Positions 45,224 through 54,630 of a stretch of 64,000 nt of DNA are shown here, one piece after another (the first letter of the stretch is position 1; every line of letters begins with the position of its first letter). Under the pieces are notes generated by a model. The model saw only the letters and a program-made list of their open reading frames with translations, had not been told where the DNA came from and did no database searches. Where the stretch lies: the NCBI RefSeq assembly GCF_001469895.1, contig NZ_LOPY01000019.1, positions 62,001 through 126,000 on the forward strand, written 5' to 3'. The position numbers were made by a program, and so were the translations under genes. Source of the stretch: Pseudoalteromonas sp. XI10 (GTDB taxonomy: Bacteria > Pseudomonadota > Gammaproteobacteria > Enterobacterales > Alteromonadaceae).

Positions 45224-46567
45224 TTAGGCTTTGATCTCATAGCAAGGAATATACTTACTGCCAGGCAACTTCATTCGGCCTTGCTCAACAAATGCTGCCA
45301 GTAGTTTGTCCATATCAGCCATAAGCGCAGGTTCACCACTTAGCACAAAGCGGCCATGTTGTTTGATGGCTTGTAAGCCTTCGTCTTTAACATTACCAGC
45401 TACAATGCCTGAAAACGCACGGCGTAAATTAGCTGCGAGTTGCTGAGTTGGTTGATCTAAATGTAAATCTAAGCTCGACATATTAGCATGAGTTGGTGCA
45501 AACGGCTGTTGGAAATCATGATCGATTTTTAATGTCCAGTTAAAGTAGTAAGCATCACCTTGGCTTTTGCGGTATTCGCGCACTTCAGCCATCTTCGCTT
45601 TAAGCGTTTTACCAACTCGCTCTGGATCATCGATGATCACTTCAAACTTATCTAGCGCCGCTTTACCGAGTGTTTTCTCAACAAATTTACACAGTTCAAT
45701 AAAGTAGTTTTCACTTTCTTTAGGCCCAGTTAAGATCACTGGTAAACATTGTTTTTCGTTATCTGGGTGAAGCAAAATACCTAAAAGGTATAACAGCTCT
45801 TCTGCAGTACCCGCACCACCTGGGAAGATAATAATGCCATGGGCTGTACGAATAAATGCCTCTAAACGTTTTTCGATATCAGGCAAAATAACCAGCTCGT
45901 TTACAATCGGGTTAGGTGGCTCAGCGGCAATAATGCTTGGTTCGGTTAAACCTAAGTAACGATTATTAGTAATACGTTGCTTGGCATGGCCAATAGTGGC
46001 ACCTTTCATTGGGCCTTTCATTGCACCAGGGCCACAGCCGGTACAAATGTTTAAGCCACGAAGGCCAAGCTCATAGCCAACTTGTTTGGTATATTTGTAT
46101 TCCACTTCATTAATAGAGTGACCGCCCCAACAAACTATCATGCTCGGGTCACTATTTACTCTCAATGCGCCTGCGTTTCGCAGCATATCGAATACCATAT
46201 GAGTAATGGCTTTTTGCTCTGTTAAGTCTTTTTCGTATTTTTGACAAATAAACAGAATATCGCGAATAACCGAAAAGATATGTTCATGAATACCGGTAAT
46301 GATTTCGCCGTCAACAAAGGCAGATTCCGGTGGATTTTCAAGTTCGATCTTAATCCCGCGTTCGCGGCTTAATAAGCGAATATCAAAGTCTTCATATTTA
46401 TTGTAAATTTCTAAGCTTGAATCGGTGTGGCTGCCCACATTGAGAACCGCAAGCACACAGTTCCTAAATAATTTATAGCGCTCGCTGGTGGATGATTGTT
46501 CGAGTAGATCAACTTCTAGTTGCGATAGTAAATCCAGTACACCTGTAGGATTCAGTTGTTTTAACAT
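45224..46567 (-). CDS. ppnN: Nucleotide 5'-monophosphate nucleosidase PpnN
   Basis: A 447-residue protein of the LOG family: GGHSINEVEYKYTKQVGYELGLRGLNICTGCGPGAMKGPMKGA, and IIFPGGAGTAEELLYLLGILLHPDN, the PGG-GT-E motif of nucleotide-ribohydrolases. The N-terminus LDLLSQLEVDLLEQSSTSERYKLFRNC and the C-terminal domain match E. coli PpnN (YgdH), which cleaves purine and pyrimidine monophosphates and responds to (p)ppGpp. ATG 46567 with GGGAGAG is chosen over a start 36 bases upstream. Confidence 0.93.
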   Translation of the reverse strand: MLKQLNPTGVLDLLSQLEVDLLEQSSTSERYKLFRNCVLAVLNVGSHTDSSLEIYNKYEDFDIRLLSRERGIKIELENPPESAFVDGEIITGIHEHIFSVIRDILFICQKYEKDLTEQKAITHMVFDMLRNAGALRVNSDPSMIVCWGGHSINEVEYKYTKQVGYELGLRGLNICTGCGPGAMKGPMKGATIGHAKQRITNNRYLGLTEPSIIAAEPPNPIVNELVILPDIEKRLEAFIRTAHGIIIFPGGAGTAEELLYLLGILLHPDNEKQCLPVILTGPKESENYFIELCKFVEKTLGKAALDKFEVIIDDPERVGKTLKAKMAEVREYRKSQGDAYYFNWTLKIDHDFQQPFAPTHANMSSLDLHLDQPTQQLAANLRRAFSGIVAGNVKDEGLQAIKQHGRFVLSGEPALMADMDKLLAAFVEQGRMKLPGSKYIPCYEIKA

Positions 46568-46638
46568 AAGCACTCTCCCGGCTCGTCTATGAGCCTTTAT
46601 CATTGTGTGTCAAAGACCTCACATACTAGATGAGGCCT

Positions 46639-48174
46639 TTATTTGCTAATGCAAACTCTATTTCGTCCCTCATTCTTGGCTTTGTATAGTGCTTCGTCTG
46701 CACGGTCAAAGGCAATCAGCGGGGTATCACCTTTTTTCAACTGGGTTGCACCAAGAGAAATGGTGATTTCTACTTGCTTATTTTTAAATTTAAACGGAAT
46801 GCCTTGAATTGTTTTGCGCAGTTTTTCAAGCGGCACAGTGGCATTTTCAATCGACATTCCACTCATTAGTAACACAAACTCTTCGCCGCCGTAACGGGCA
46901 ATAAAGTCTGATTTACGAATTGATTTTTGTAATGCTTTAGCAATTACTTGCAGTGTTTTATCACCGGCACTGTGGCCATATTGATCATTGATTGATTTAA
47001 AGTGGTCTACATCAATCACTACAAAGGTAATGTCTGATTCTTGCACATTAAATAAGTTAAATTCGTGGTTAAAGCGCTCATCAAACGCTGCACGGTTTGG
47101 CAACTTAGTTAGGCCATCGAGTAAGCTTTTAAAGCGCTGCTCATTTAGGCGCTGCTTGTAGGTCGAAAGCTTGGTTTCTAAATGACTAATGCGGCTATTA
47201 ATATCGTTAAAGCTAGCGAGTAAGCTTTCGCGTTCTGTTTGTTCTAGCTTTTCTTTTGCGATTAAATCATCACTTAATGATTTTAATTCTTCTTCTACAA
47301 GCTCTTTAAGGGAAGAAATAGACGTTGCTTGCTGTGTTTGCGTATGCAGGTTTTTAATCTTTGCTTCAATTTGTTTGTTAAGCGTGTCGTATTCAGCGCT
47401 CAGAGATTCTGAATGCTTGCTGGTAGAAACAATGGAATGATGTAAATCTTCGATTGTTTGATTTAATGAGATCAAAAAGCTTTGCGCTGATTGGCGCTCT
47501 TTGCTCATATTGCGCGTAACGATGCTGATAATATTCAGTGCAGAATCAAGCAGATCGTCAACACTATCATTGTGGGTTATTTTACTTTTGATAGTCTTAA
47601 TTTGCTCGGCACTTTCATCTTCGAGCACTAAGTCATTGGCAAGAGAAAGCAGCTGTGTGGCAAGCTCTGGTCTTATTTGTGCCTCAGCTGTACTTGTTGT
47701 TGCAAGCTTGGCTTGTAAGGCTTGATGATAAATTAAAATCAGCTTTGAAAGTAGTGGCACAAAGTCATGATTAGACTGAATATTATTTAATTCGTGATCG
47801 AGTAAATAACGTAGCGAGCGACGAGCATCTTCAGGCAAGCCTCGTACTTTTTGCAGCTGCTTGCCAGCGTCAGTGACGCTTTCATTTAGCTCACGTTGCA
47901 GTGCCATTTGCTTAGTTTCTTGTTGTTTTAACAGGCCAAGCACATCATCGATGAAGGGGGTGAGTAATTCGAATTTAACCCCTTTTTTAAGGGCATTTCT
48001 AAATTTCGCTAAACGATTATCTAGTTCAATGTCTAGTCCTTTACAGCTTAGCGATAATTTCGCTGCAAACTGAGAAAGAACTTCAACTTGATGTTTGCGC
48101 GCATCTTCGACCACTGTTCGAGCGTCGATCGCTTGCTTTAACTTTTTATTAAGAACATCATGCTGTTGCTGCAC
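46639..48174 (-). CDS. Diguanylate cyclase (GGDEF) with long coiled-coil N-terminus
   Basis: A 511-residue cytoplasmic protein. Residues about 1-340 are helical and coiled-coil rich with no membrane segment. Residues about 345-511 are GGDEF: SLLDGLTKLPNRAAFDERF, IDVDHFKSINDQYGHSAGDKTL, and the intact active-site variant RYGGEEFVLLM, so cyclic-di-GMP synthesis is expected. The I-site RxxD before the active site is not seen (RKSDFIARYGGEEF contains R-K-S-D, which could serve). The start appears to be GTG 48174; the ribosome site is weak. Confidence 0.88.
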   Translation of the reverse strand: MQQQHDVLNKKLKQAIDARTVVEDARKHQVEVLSQFAAKLSLSCKGLDIELDNRLAKFRNALKKGVKFELLTPFIDDVLGLLKQQETKQMALQRELNESVTDAGKQLQKVRGLPEDARRSLRYLLDHELNNIQSNHDFVPLLSKLILIYHQALQAKLATTSTAEAQIRPELATQLLSLANDLVLEDESAEQIKTIKSKITHNDSVDDLLDSALNIISIVTRNMSKERQSAQSFLISLNQTIEDLHHSIVSTSKHSESLSAEYDTLNKQIEAKIKNLHTQTQQATSISSLKELVEEELKSLSDDLIAKEKLEQTERESLLASFNDINSRISHLETKLSTYKQRLNEQRFKSLLDGLTKLPNRAAFDERFNHEFNLFNVQESDITFVVIDVDHFKSINDQYGHSAGDKTLQVIAKALQKSIRKSDFIARYGGEEFVLLMSGMSIENATVPLEKLRKTIQGIPFKFKNKQVEITISLGATQLKKGDTPLIAFDRADEALYKAKNEGRNRVCISK

Positions 48175-48376
48175 CTAGTAATACCGCCATCAAAAATTCA
48201 AATTTCTATTAGCTAAGTTTACAACAAATTAATACGAAATGTAGGTTCCAAGTCAAAAACTTAGCTATTTTGTCTATCAAACTTGTTGCAATGGCTGTTT
48301 ATCGGTTTTTAATTCACATTTTTTCTCGCAATTGTTAGGCTGTTTCGCAATTTTGATAGTAATAAAAAGAGTTGTT

Positions 48377-50158
48377 ATGAAAAAGTTTTTGGCAATGTCT
48401 ATTTTGGCGGCCTGTTCTAGCAGTGTGTTTGCAGATGTAAACTACTCACTGTCTATCACTCAGCCAGAGCACCATTTAGGTAATGTAAGTGTTGAGTTTC
48501 CGCAAACAGCACAAGCACATTTAGATATTAAACTTCCAGCTTGGCGTACTGGCCGTTACGAAATTTTAAATCTTGCCAATGGCGTGCGCTTTTTCGAAGC
48601 AAAAGATGATGATGGTAAGGCTTTAAAGTGGGAAAAAATTGACCACAGTACTTGGCGTGTTCATCTAAACGAACCTACTCAAGTCAATGTAGATTACCAA
48701 GTTTACGCTAACGAGCTAGGTAAACGTGCTCGTCATATTGATGACAGCCATGCCTTCATTGATGCATCTGGCTTTTTCATGTTCAGCGAATCATTCCGCC
48801 AAGACCCAGTTAAAGTTGAGCTAAATGTACCAAAAGAATGGCGCTCAGTATCGGGTATGGAAAATGCGGGTTCTAAACACAGCTTTAAAGCCGGTGATTA
48901 CGATATTTTAGTTGATTCACCAATCGAAACGGGTATCAATGAACTACACAAGTTCACTGTTGATGGTCGTAAATATGAACTCGTTATTTGGGGTGAAGGC
49001 AACTACGATGTAGATCAAATGCTAACTGACCTTAAAAAGCTAGTGACGACGGGCAACGTAATTTGGGATAACTACCCATATGAGCGTTATGTGTTTATGG
49101 TACATGCTACGTCAGGTGCAGGCGGTGCAACAGAGCATTTAAACTCAACAATTATCCAGCGCCCACGTGACCGTTTTGGTTCTCGTAAAGATTACCTTGC
49201 GTTTATCAGCACCGCAGCTCACGAATTTATTCATACTTGGAACGTAAAAGCATACCGCCCTAAAGGTATTGCGCCGTATGACTACACCAATATTAACTAC
49301 GCAAAAACATTATGGATTGCAGAGGGCTCAACCAGCTACTTTGAAGATCACTTAATGGTGCGCGCTGGCATTGAAACAACCGATGAGTTCTTCGGTACGC
49401 TAACGAAAACTGTTAATCGTCACTTACAAACACCGGGTCGCGAAGTACAAAGCGCAACTGAAACAAGCTTTGATAAGTGGATCAACCAAGGCGGCGACCA
49501 CGCTCGCAACTACAGCACCAATATCTATTTAGAAGGTGCATTGATTTCAATGGCGCTTGATATTGATTTGCTAGAAAAAAGCGATGGTAAAATCAGTTAC
49601 CGCGACGTTCACCGCGCGCTTTATAACAAGCATCGTTTACCAGATGGTTTTACGCCAGATGATGTTAAAGCAATTTTAAAAGAGCTTACAGGTCGTGATT
49701 ATAGCGCTTGGTGGCAAGCGAATGTGGATGAGCCAGCTGCTATCGACTTTGATGAGCTACTTGCAAAAGTAGGCTTAGGTTTAATTCGCCCTGAAGGCGC
49801 AAAATCAATACCTAGTATTGATTCGTTTGCAAAAAACAGCGGTGAGTTATTAACCCTAACTCATGTTCGCCGTGGTGGCGCTGCATGGCAAGCAGGCTTA
49901 ACGACTGATGACAAAATTGTTGCGTTTAACAAAAAGCATGTTGGTAAAGATTTAACAGCCAGCCTCGAAACGTTTAAAGCAGGCGACACAGTGACTGTTG
50001 ATTTCATTAGACGCGATGCATTACAAAGCACAACGCTAACACTTAGCGAAGACTTTGATAAAGAGAAAAAGGTCAAAGCATTAAAAGATGCAACACCAGC
50101 TCAAATGGCATTGTTTAAAGCGTGGATGGGTGTTGACCACCCAAACCAGGCAAAATAA
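48377..50158 (+). CDS. M61 family metallopeptidase (glycyl aminopeptidase-like) with PDZ domain
   Basis: A 593-residue secreted protease: signal peptide (FLAMSILAACSSSVFA), an N-terminal beta domain, and the zinc motif HEFIH at His282-His286 in STAAHEFIHTWNVKAYRP, with the third ligand Glu316 in IAEGSTSYFEDH. A C-terminal PDZ domain covers about residues 485-565 (LTHVRRGGAAWQAGLTTDDKIVAFN). ATG 48377 is selected because it starts the signal peptide. It diverges from the GGDEF gene. Confidence 0.9.
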   Translation: MKKFLAMSILAACSSSVFADVNYSLSITQPEHHLGNVSVEFPQTAQAHLDIKLPAWRTGRYEILNLANGVRFFEAKDDDGKALKWEKIDHSTWRVHLNEPTQVNVDYQVYANELGKRARHIDDSHAFIDASGFFMFSESFRQDPVKVELNVPKEWRSVSGMENAGSKHSFKAGDYDILVDSPIETGINELHKFTVDGRKYELVIWGEGNYDVDQMLTDLKKLVTTGNVIWDNYPYERYVFMVHATSGAGGATEHLNSTIIQRPRDRFGSRKDYLAFISTAAHEFIHTWNVKAYRPKGIAPYDYTNINYAKTLWIAEGSTSYFEDHLMVRAGIETTDEFFGTLTKTVNRHLQTPGREVQSATETSFDKWINQGGDHARNYSTNIYLEGALISMALDIDLLEKSDGKISYRDVHRALYNKHRLPDGFTPDDVKAILKELTGRDYSAWWQANVDEPAAIDFDELLAKVGLGLIRPEGAKSIPSIDSFAKNSGELLTLTHVRRGGAAWQAGLTTDDKIVAFNKKHVGKDLTASLETFKAGDTVTVDFIRRDALQSTTLTLSEDFDKEKKVKALKDATPAQMALFKAWMGVDHPNQAK

Positions 50159-50178
50159 TAGGCAAGCTAAATAAATCT

Positions 50179-50973
50179 TTAATGATTTTTTATTGGTAAG
50201 AGAGGAGCTGCGGCTCCTTTCTTTTTGTTCGGTACTAGCTGCGCTTTTACAAACTGCTTTGTGTACTTTGTGTTTAGTAGTGCACTATGAAGTTGCTGTT
50301 TTTTACGTCGCCAGAACGACTTTTTAACTTTGGTTGATCTATCCCGAATATCGCTTTGTGAATTATCGGGTTGTGACACTGGGTAGGGCAGCAAAGAGTA
50401 TCCATAAACACCCGTTTCCCACACATGCTGTAAATCGCAGTCAACGGGGCGGCCAAATGTGGCTGTGGCTTTTAACAGCGCTTTTGCACCTTCAAAACTA
50501 ACAGCCGTTGCACAGCAGCCAGACATAAGCTTTTTATGAATGACTAAGTGTTGCTCATCAGCAAGGTGTTTTGTAAAGGCAATTTCCCTACTTCGGTCTT
50601 TATAAGCGGCCAATTTTATTAGCTGCCAAGGCTGTTTTAATGTACTAATGTTTTCAATTGCACTGTGAATAGAGCGGTCGAGCACAAAGTCATCTTCTAA
50701 AATAATGGCGTAATCTAATTGCCTATCGACAATGGTTTGCCATGCTTTCCTGTGACTCAGGTAACAGCCAATTTCACCTTTACTCAAGGGCTTATGGTAT
50801 TTTTTTAGGTTTAAATCAGCACTATAGTGCTTGGTTATCTCTGTATCAGACAGCTCTCTACCATCAATTGCATCAAGGCGTTCAAATGCCAAATTTTGTG
50901 CATTTAGCTCATGGCTAACACGGTTTAATCGTTCAGTAGAGCTTGCTAAGTTAATTACAAAAATAGCGGTCAT
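50179..50973 (-). CDS. Glycosyltransferase family 25 (LPS/LOS biosynthesis)
   Basis: A 264-residue GT25 enzyme: FVINLASSTERLNRVSHELNAQNLAFERLDAIDGREL, then SKGEIGCYLSHRKAWQ and the acidic motif ILEDDFVLD, then CCATAVSFEGAKALL and VDCDLQHVW. This family adds galactose or similar sugars to lipooligosaccharide. A basic C-terminal extension follows. There is no LPS gene cluster next to it, so the acceptor is unknown. Confidence 0.87.
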   Translation of the reverse strand: MTAIFVINLASSTERLNRVSHELNAQNLAFERLDAIDGRELSDTEITKHYSADLNLKKYHKPLSKGEIGCYLSHRKAWQTIVDRQLDYAIILEDDFVLDRSIHSAIENISTLKQPWQLIKLAAYKDRSREIAFTKHLADEQHLVIHKKLMSGCCATAVSFEGAKALLKATATFGRPVDCDLQHVWETGVYGYSLLPYPVSQPDNSQSDIRDRSTKVKKSFWRRKKQQLHSALLNTKYTKQFVKAQLVPNKKKGAAAPLLPIKNH

Positions 50974-51037
50974 TATCGTTACCTGATGGTCAGTTTAAAT
51001 CAGGCTAACAAGCTTTAATGACGCTTGGGTGTCAGAA

Positions 51038-51223
51038 CTATTTCGCTTTTATGTCAGGGCGAGGAGTATTTAAAATCGCTTGCTTTTCTTGCTCGGATAA
51101 AATGATCCAATCAAAAATTTCATCATTACTGCGACCACAGCCAGTGCAATAGCCATTTAGGCGATGACATTGACCGATGCAATCTGTTTTAAATTGGCTG
51201 GTTGTTTTTTTTGATTTTGTCAT
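51038..51223 (-). CDS. DUF1289 family small cysteine-rich protein
   Basis: A 61-residue protein with the DUF1289 pattern: CIGQCHRLNGYCTGCGRSNDEIFDWIILSEQEKQAIL. The four cysteines (C-x3-C-x7-C-x2-C) suggest metal binding. The function of this widespread family is not established. It is followed upstream on the same strand by a lipoprotein gene, with 36 bases between. Confidence 0.85.
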   Translation of the reverse strand: MTKSKKTTSQFKTDCIGQCHRLNGYCTGCGRSNDEIFDWIILSEQEKQAILNTPRPDIKAK

Positions 51224-51259
51224 AGTGATGTGAAGGCTAATGTAGCCTTCATGAGTGTA

Positions 51260-51772
51260 TTACTTACCTTCAATTGGCTTACCAATTTCAAGAGTGGTAG
51301 ACCAAGGCTGTTTGCGTGATAGGGTTTTACCCGAATGAATTGAGATAACAGGGTTGTTTTCGTCAAGCACAAAAGTGGTGCGTAACGATTCAGCTGACTC
51401 TTTTTGTGTTTGATGCCAATTATTACCCGCTAAACAAGCTTGGGTAAAATTAACCGCACGGGTGTGATCAGCGACAGCTTGTTGCTGTTGCTCGTAGTTG
51501 CCTACACAGCGGTAGGTAACATTGTCTTTATCAAGCGCCGTGATTTGACAGTTATCGGCAATAAGGTTGTATTTCGCTGTCCATGTTTCCATGTATTTAG
51601 TATTTACACGGCTACGTTTTAAGCCTTCAAAGCGGTTGTCGTAAGCACCTAATAGGGCGTTAATTTTCTCGCAAGGGGTTAAGTTATCAATGGCCGTTTG
51701 TTGTTCAGTTGTTAGTCCTGTACAACCTGTTAAAACAAGGCCAGTTAGTAAGGCGGCGAGTGGCTTTTTCAT
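51260..51772 (-). CDS. Putative lipoprotein of unknown function
   Basis: A 170-residue protein with a lipobox (LAALLTGLVLTGC, Cys17). The mature region is mixed alpha/beta with several cysteines (PCEKINALLG, NCQITALD, YRCVGNYE, QACLAG), possibly disulfide bonded. No family is recognised. ATG 51772 has AAGGATAG upstream. It lies between DUF1289 and the DUF4097 terminator. Confidence 0.6.
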   Translation of the reverse strand: MKKPLAALLTGLVLTGCTGLTTEQQTAIDNLTPCEKINALLGAYDNRFEGLKRSRVNTKYMETWTAKYNLIADNCQITALDKDNVTYRCVGNYEQQQQAVADHTRAVNFTQACLAGNNWHQTQKESAESLRTTFVLDENNPVISIHSGKTLSRKQPWSTTLEIGKPIEGK

Positions 51773-51868
51773 ATCAGGCTATCCTTTTAAATAGCAGTTC
51801 CTTAAACGTTTCCTAAAGGATACCTAAGCCCTTGTAAAAATGCTAATAAAGATTGGTAATTACAATTT

Positions 51869-51896
51869 AAAATGCCTTCGCAAAGGAAGGCATTTT
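51869..51896 (-). terminator. Terminator after the DUF4097 gene
   Basis: AAAATGCCTTC (51869-51879), a 6-base loop and GAAGGCATTTT (51886-51896), a perfect 11-bp stem lying 29 bases after the stop of the gene on the minus strand. Confidence 0.85.
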
Positions 51897-51924
51897 AGTT
51901 GCTAAAAACTATAAAAGCGTGAGC

Positions 51925-52662
51925 TTACATCTTGGTTTTGCCTGCAATGTTGGTTACTTTTACTGAGCCAGAACCATCACTTAGTAACTCAAAGTTTGCT
52001 GCAGTATCAACGCGAATGCTGCCTGAGCCATCTGAAACGACAACATTACCCGAAATATCATTTAAGTCGATACCACCAGAGCCATCGTGTACTTCAATAT
52101 TGCCCTGTGCGTTGGCAACATCAATATTACCTGAGCCGTCATGAATTTTAATATCACGGCTGATATTACGTGCTTCTATGCTACCCGAACCATCATTAAT
52201 TTCTAATGTGCCAGTAATGTCATTTGCGGTAATTGAACCTGAACCATCGTTGATCACAGTATTTGCAACTTTGCTAATGATAATTTCGCCAGAGCCATCA
52301 TGCACATTTACATTAAATGAGCGAGGGATAGCAACGGTTAAATCAATGCGATTTTGCTTATTGGTATGGTAATCACATTGACCTGCACTAAGTGCTGCGT
52401 TATTTCCTTTGGCTTCAAGGTTTAAGCAGTATTCATCATGAGGCTTTTCTTGATAAATCTCGGCTTTAACGGTTACTTCATCACTGTCACTACCGGTAAT
52501 GTGTAAAAAACCAGAGCCCGCTTCTACTTTTAAAGCGCTTAATGAGGCTGCATCTAGCGTTAGGTTTTTAGTTTCTTGTAGAGGCATATCACCCCAAGCA
52601 AATGTTTGTGCTGATAATAAGCCTGCGGCAATTAGCGAGAGTGTTTTTACTGTACTTAACAT
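51925..52662 (-). CDS. Exported DUF4097-like beta-repeat protein
   Basis: A 245-residue protein with a signal peptide (LSLIAAGLLSAQTFA) and a mature part made of short beta repeats. From residue about 115 to the end, DGSG occurs seven times at roughly 20-residue steps (VHDGSGEI, INDGSGSI twice, IHDGSGNI, VHDGSGGI, VSDGSGSI, LSDGSGSV), each rung having the form DGSG-x-I-x-V. This predicts a regular beta-solenoid with stacked Asp-Gly turns, perhaps binding calcium (inference). ATG 52662 follows AAGGGAAG. The function is unknown. Confidence 0.8.
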   Translation of the reverse strand: MLSTVKTLSLIAAGLLSAQTFAWGDMPLQETKNLTLDAASLSALKVEAGSGFLHITGSDSDEVTVKAEIYQEKPHDEYCLNLEAKGNNAALSAGQCDYHTNKQNRIDLTVAIPRSFNVNVHDGSGEIIISKVANTVINDGSGSITANDITGTLEINDGSGSIEARNISRDIKIHDGSGNIDVANAQGNIEVHDGSGGIDLNDISGNVVVSDGSGSIRVDTAANFELLSDGSGSVKVTNIAGKTKM

Positions 52663-52849
52663 GGTTCTTCCCTTTCATATGTGTGGTGTTATTAGCTTAG
52701 TCGCAAGTGCTGGTAAAAAAGGTTTAAAGGCTTTAAAAACTTTTTTACACAAATAGGCAAGAAAGCGCGAGCTTCAGGCATTTATGGTTTTTAACTATGC
52801 TTTAGACTGAAATAGTAGACCAAAACCTAAGCAACCCAAGGAGAAACAT

Positions 52850-53272
52850 ATGAGTGATTCAGCGCAAACAAACGATATGCAAGTAATTAAGTCAGGTTCT
52901 CAAGATCCAATCGCAGGGCCTGCAGAATGTTTCACAGGTAAAGTGCAAATCAGTACTTTATTTAATGCACCAGCACCTGCTCGCGTTGGTGTTGCTGTGG
53001 TGGAGTTTTCAAAAGGAGCTCGTACAAATTGGCATTCTCATCCACTCGGCCAAGTTTTATTAGTTACAGAAGGTCAAGGTTGGACACAGTGCGAGGGTGG
53101 TGAGAAAACAGTCATCAATCCAGGTGATTTAATTTGGTGTAACTGCGGAAAGAGGCACTGGCATGGTGCGACTGCTGATAGCGCAATGAAGCATGTAGCA
53201 GTTCAAGAAGCACTCGATGGTAAACCTGTTGACTGGTTCGAAGCTGTTTCAGATGAAGATTATTTAGCATAA
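52850..53272 (+). CDS. Cytoplasmic small cupin protein
   Basis: A 140-residue single-domain cupin: FSKGARTNWHSHPLGQVLLVTEGQGWTQ gives motif 1 (H-x-H, then Q), and PGDLIWCNCGKRHWHGA gives motif 2 (His). It resembles the cupins of the hydroxynitrile-lyase/tetronate-like group often linked to carboxymuconolactone decarboxylases. It lacks a signal peptide, unlike its paralogue at 56442. ATG 52850 follows AAGGAG. It lies 11 bases before the alcohol dehydrogenase gene, probably one operon. Confidence 0.82.
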   Translation: MSDSAQTNDMQVIKSGSQDPIAGPAECFTGKVQISTLFNAPAPARVGVAVVEFSKGARTNWHSHPLGQVLLVTEGQGWTQCEGGEKTVINPGDLIWCNCGKRHWHGATADSAMKHVAVQEALDGKPVDWFEAVSDEDYLA

Positions 53273-53283
53273 GGTACATTGAG

Positions 53284-54465
53284 ATGTGTGACAAACATGA
53301 AACGCAAGACTTATCACGTCGTAATTTTATTAAAACGAGTTCAGCTTTAGGTGCAGGCCTGTTATTAGGTGGCTTTGCGGCGCCTTCATTTGCAGCATCA
53401 TCTGAGCAGCTTGCAAATGGCAATATAAAATCTCGTGGCTATGCGGCTTTTGATAATTCAGGCTTACTAAAACCATGGGAATTCGAAAGACGCCCAGTAG
53501 GCGATAACGATATTTTAATCGAAATTAAATTCGCCAGTATTTGCCACTCAGATATTCATCAGATGAAAGGGCATTGGGGCGCACAGCAATACCCTCAAGT
53601 ACCAGGTCATGAAATTGCAGGTATCGTAACAGCAGTCGGTAAGAATGTGACTAAGTTTAAAGTGGGCGACCGTGCTGGTGTAGGCTGTATGGTTGATAGC
53701 TGTCTTGACTGTAATAGCTGTAAAGATCAAGGCGAGCAATATTGCCCAGAAACAAAATTCACTTATGGCTACCCTGATGAGCGCTCACCGACAGGTATCA
53801 CACAAGGTGGATACTCGAATAACATTGTTGTTCGCGATCATTTTGCAGTGCATATTCCTGAAAACATTAGTTTAGAGCATGCTGCTCCTTTATTATGTGC
53901 CGGCATTACAACGTATTCTCCGTTGCTTAAATTTAACTTGAAAAAAGGCGATAAAGTAGGTGTTGTTGGTATCGGTGGACTTGGACACTTAGCTGTTAAA
54001 TTGGCTGTGTCGCAAGGTGCTGATGTCTACGCGTTCACAAGCTCTAAAGATAAAGTAGCCGATATTAAAGCCTTTGGCGCTAAAGTGGTTGTTGTTGACG
54101 GTGAAGACGCTTACAACGAGCATAAGTCGCAGCTTGATTATTTAATTAATACCTTGCCAGTGAAATATGATATCGCTAAATATGCTTCATTAGTAAAACC
54201 ATTCGGAACGTATACCCAAGTGGGCATGCCAGAAGAGTTTTCATTAAATATGAATGCATTAGCATTGGCTGCAAGCCGCGTAAACTTTAATGCTTCGTTA
54301 ATTGGTGATATGCAAGAAACGCAAGAAGTTGTTGATTACTGCGCTAAGAATAATATTCTGCCAGCAACCCAGTTAATCAAAGCCTCTGAAATCAATAATG
54401 CATGGCAAAGCGTGGTGGAGAAAAAAGCGCGCTATCGTTATGTAATTGATGCCTCGACATTTTAA
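53284..54465 (+). CDS. Zinc-dependent alcohol dehydrogenase with Tat-like signal
   Basis: A 393-residue MDR-family dehydrogenase. After a Tat motif (LSRRNFIKTSSALGAGLLLGG, cleavage near AAPSFA) comes a YahK/cinnamyl-alcohol type core: CHSDIHQMKGHWG, GHEIAGIVTAVG, the structural zinc cysteines VDSCLDCNSCKDQGEQYC, the NADP-binding VGIGGLGHLAVKLA, and PFGTYTQVG. The signal is unusual because NADP-dependent dehydrogenases are normally cytoplasmic. The start (53284, ATG) comes from the reading frame; the Tat segment is in frame with no sign of a frameshift. Confidence 0.88.
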   Translation: MCDKHETQDLSRRNFIKTSSALGAGLLLGGFAAPSFAASSEQLANGNIKSRGYAAFDNSGLLKPWEFERRPVGDNDILIEIKFASICHSDIHQMKGHWGAQQYPQVPGHEIAGIVTAVGKNVTKFKVGDRAGVGCMVDSCLDCNSCKDQGEQYCPETKFTYGYPDERSPTGITQGGYSNNIVVRDHFAVHIPENISLEHAAPLLCAGITTYSPLLKFNLKKGDKVGVVGIGGLGHLAVKLAVSQGADVYAFTSSKDKVADIKAFGAKVVVVDGEDAYNEHKSQLDYLINTLPVKYDIAKYASLVKPFGTYTQVGMPEEFSLNMNALALAASRVNFNASLIGDMQETQEVVDYCAKNNILPATQLIKASEINNAWQSVVEKKARYRYVIDASTF

Positions 54466-54489
54466 TTTCAGTTTAGATTGAGTAAGCCA

Positions 54490-54516
54490 AACGCCATACC
54501 CAGTATGGCGTTTTTT
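54490..54516 (+). terminator. Terminator after the alcohol dehydrogenase gene
   Basis: AACGCCATAC (54490-54499), loop CCA, GTATGGCGTT (54503-54512) and a T6 run. The stem is perfect and lies 25 bases after the stop. Confidence 0.9.
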
Positions 54517-54630
54517 GTTGTTCCTTTTTTATTCGGTGATTTGTCGCTTAAAGAGCGAATACTGCCGTAAAAACATATCATTATTTTTTTCTTTTGCTAA
54601 CTTAAACTCTTTGGCCCCTAAGGAGTAATA

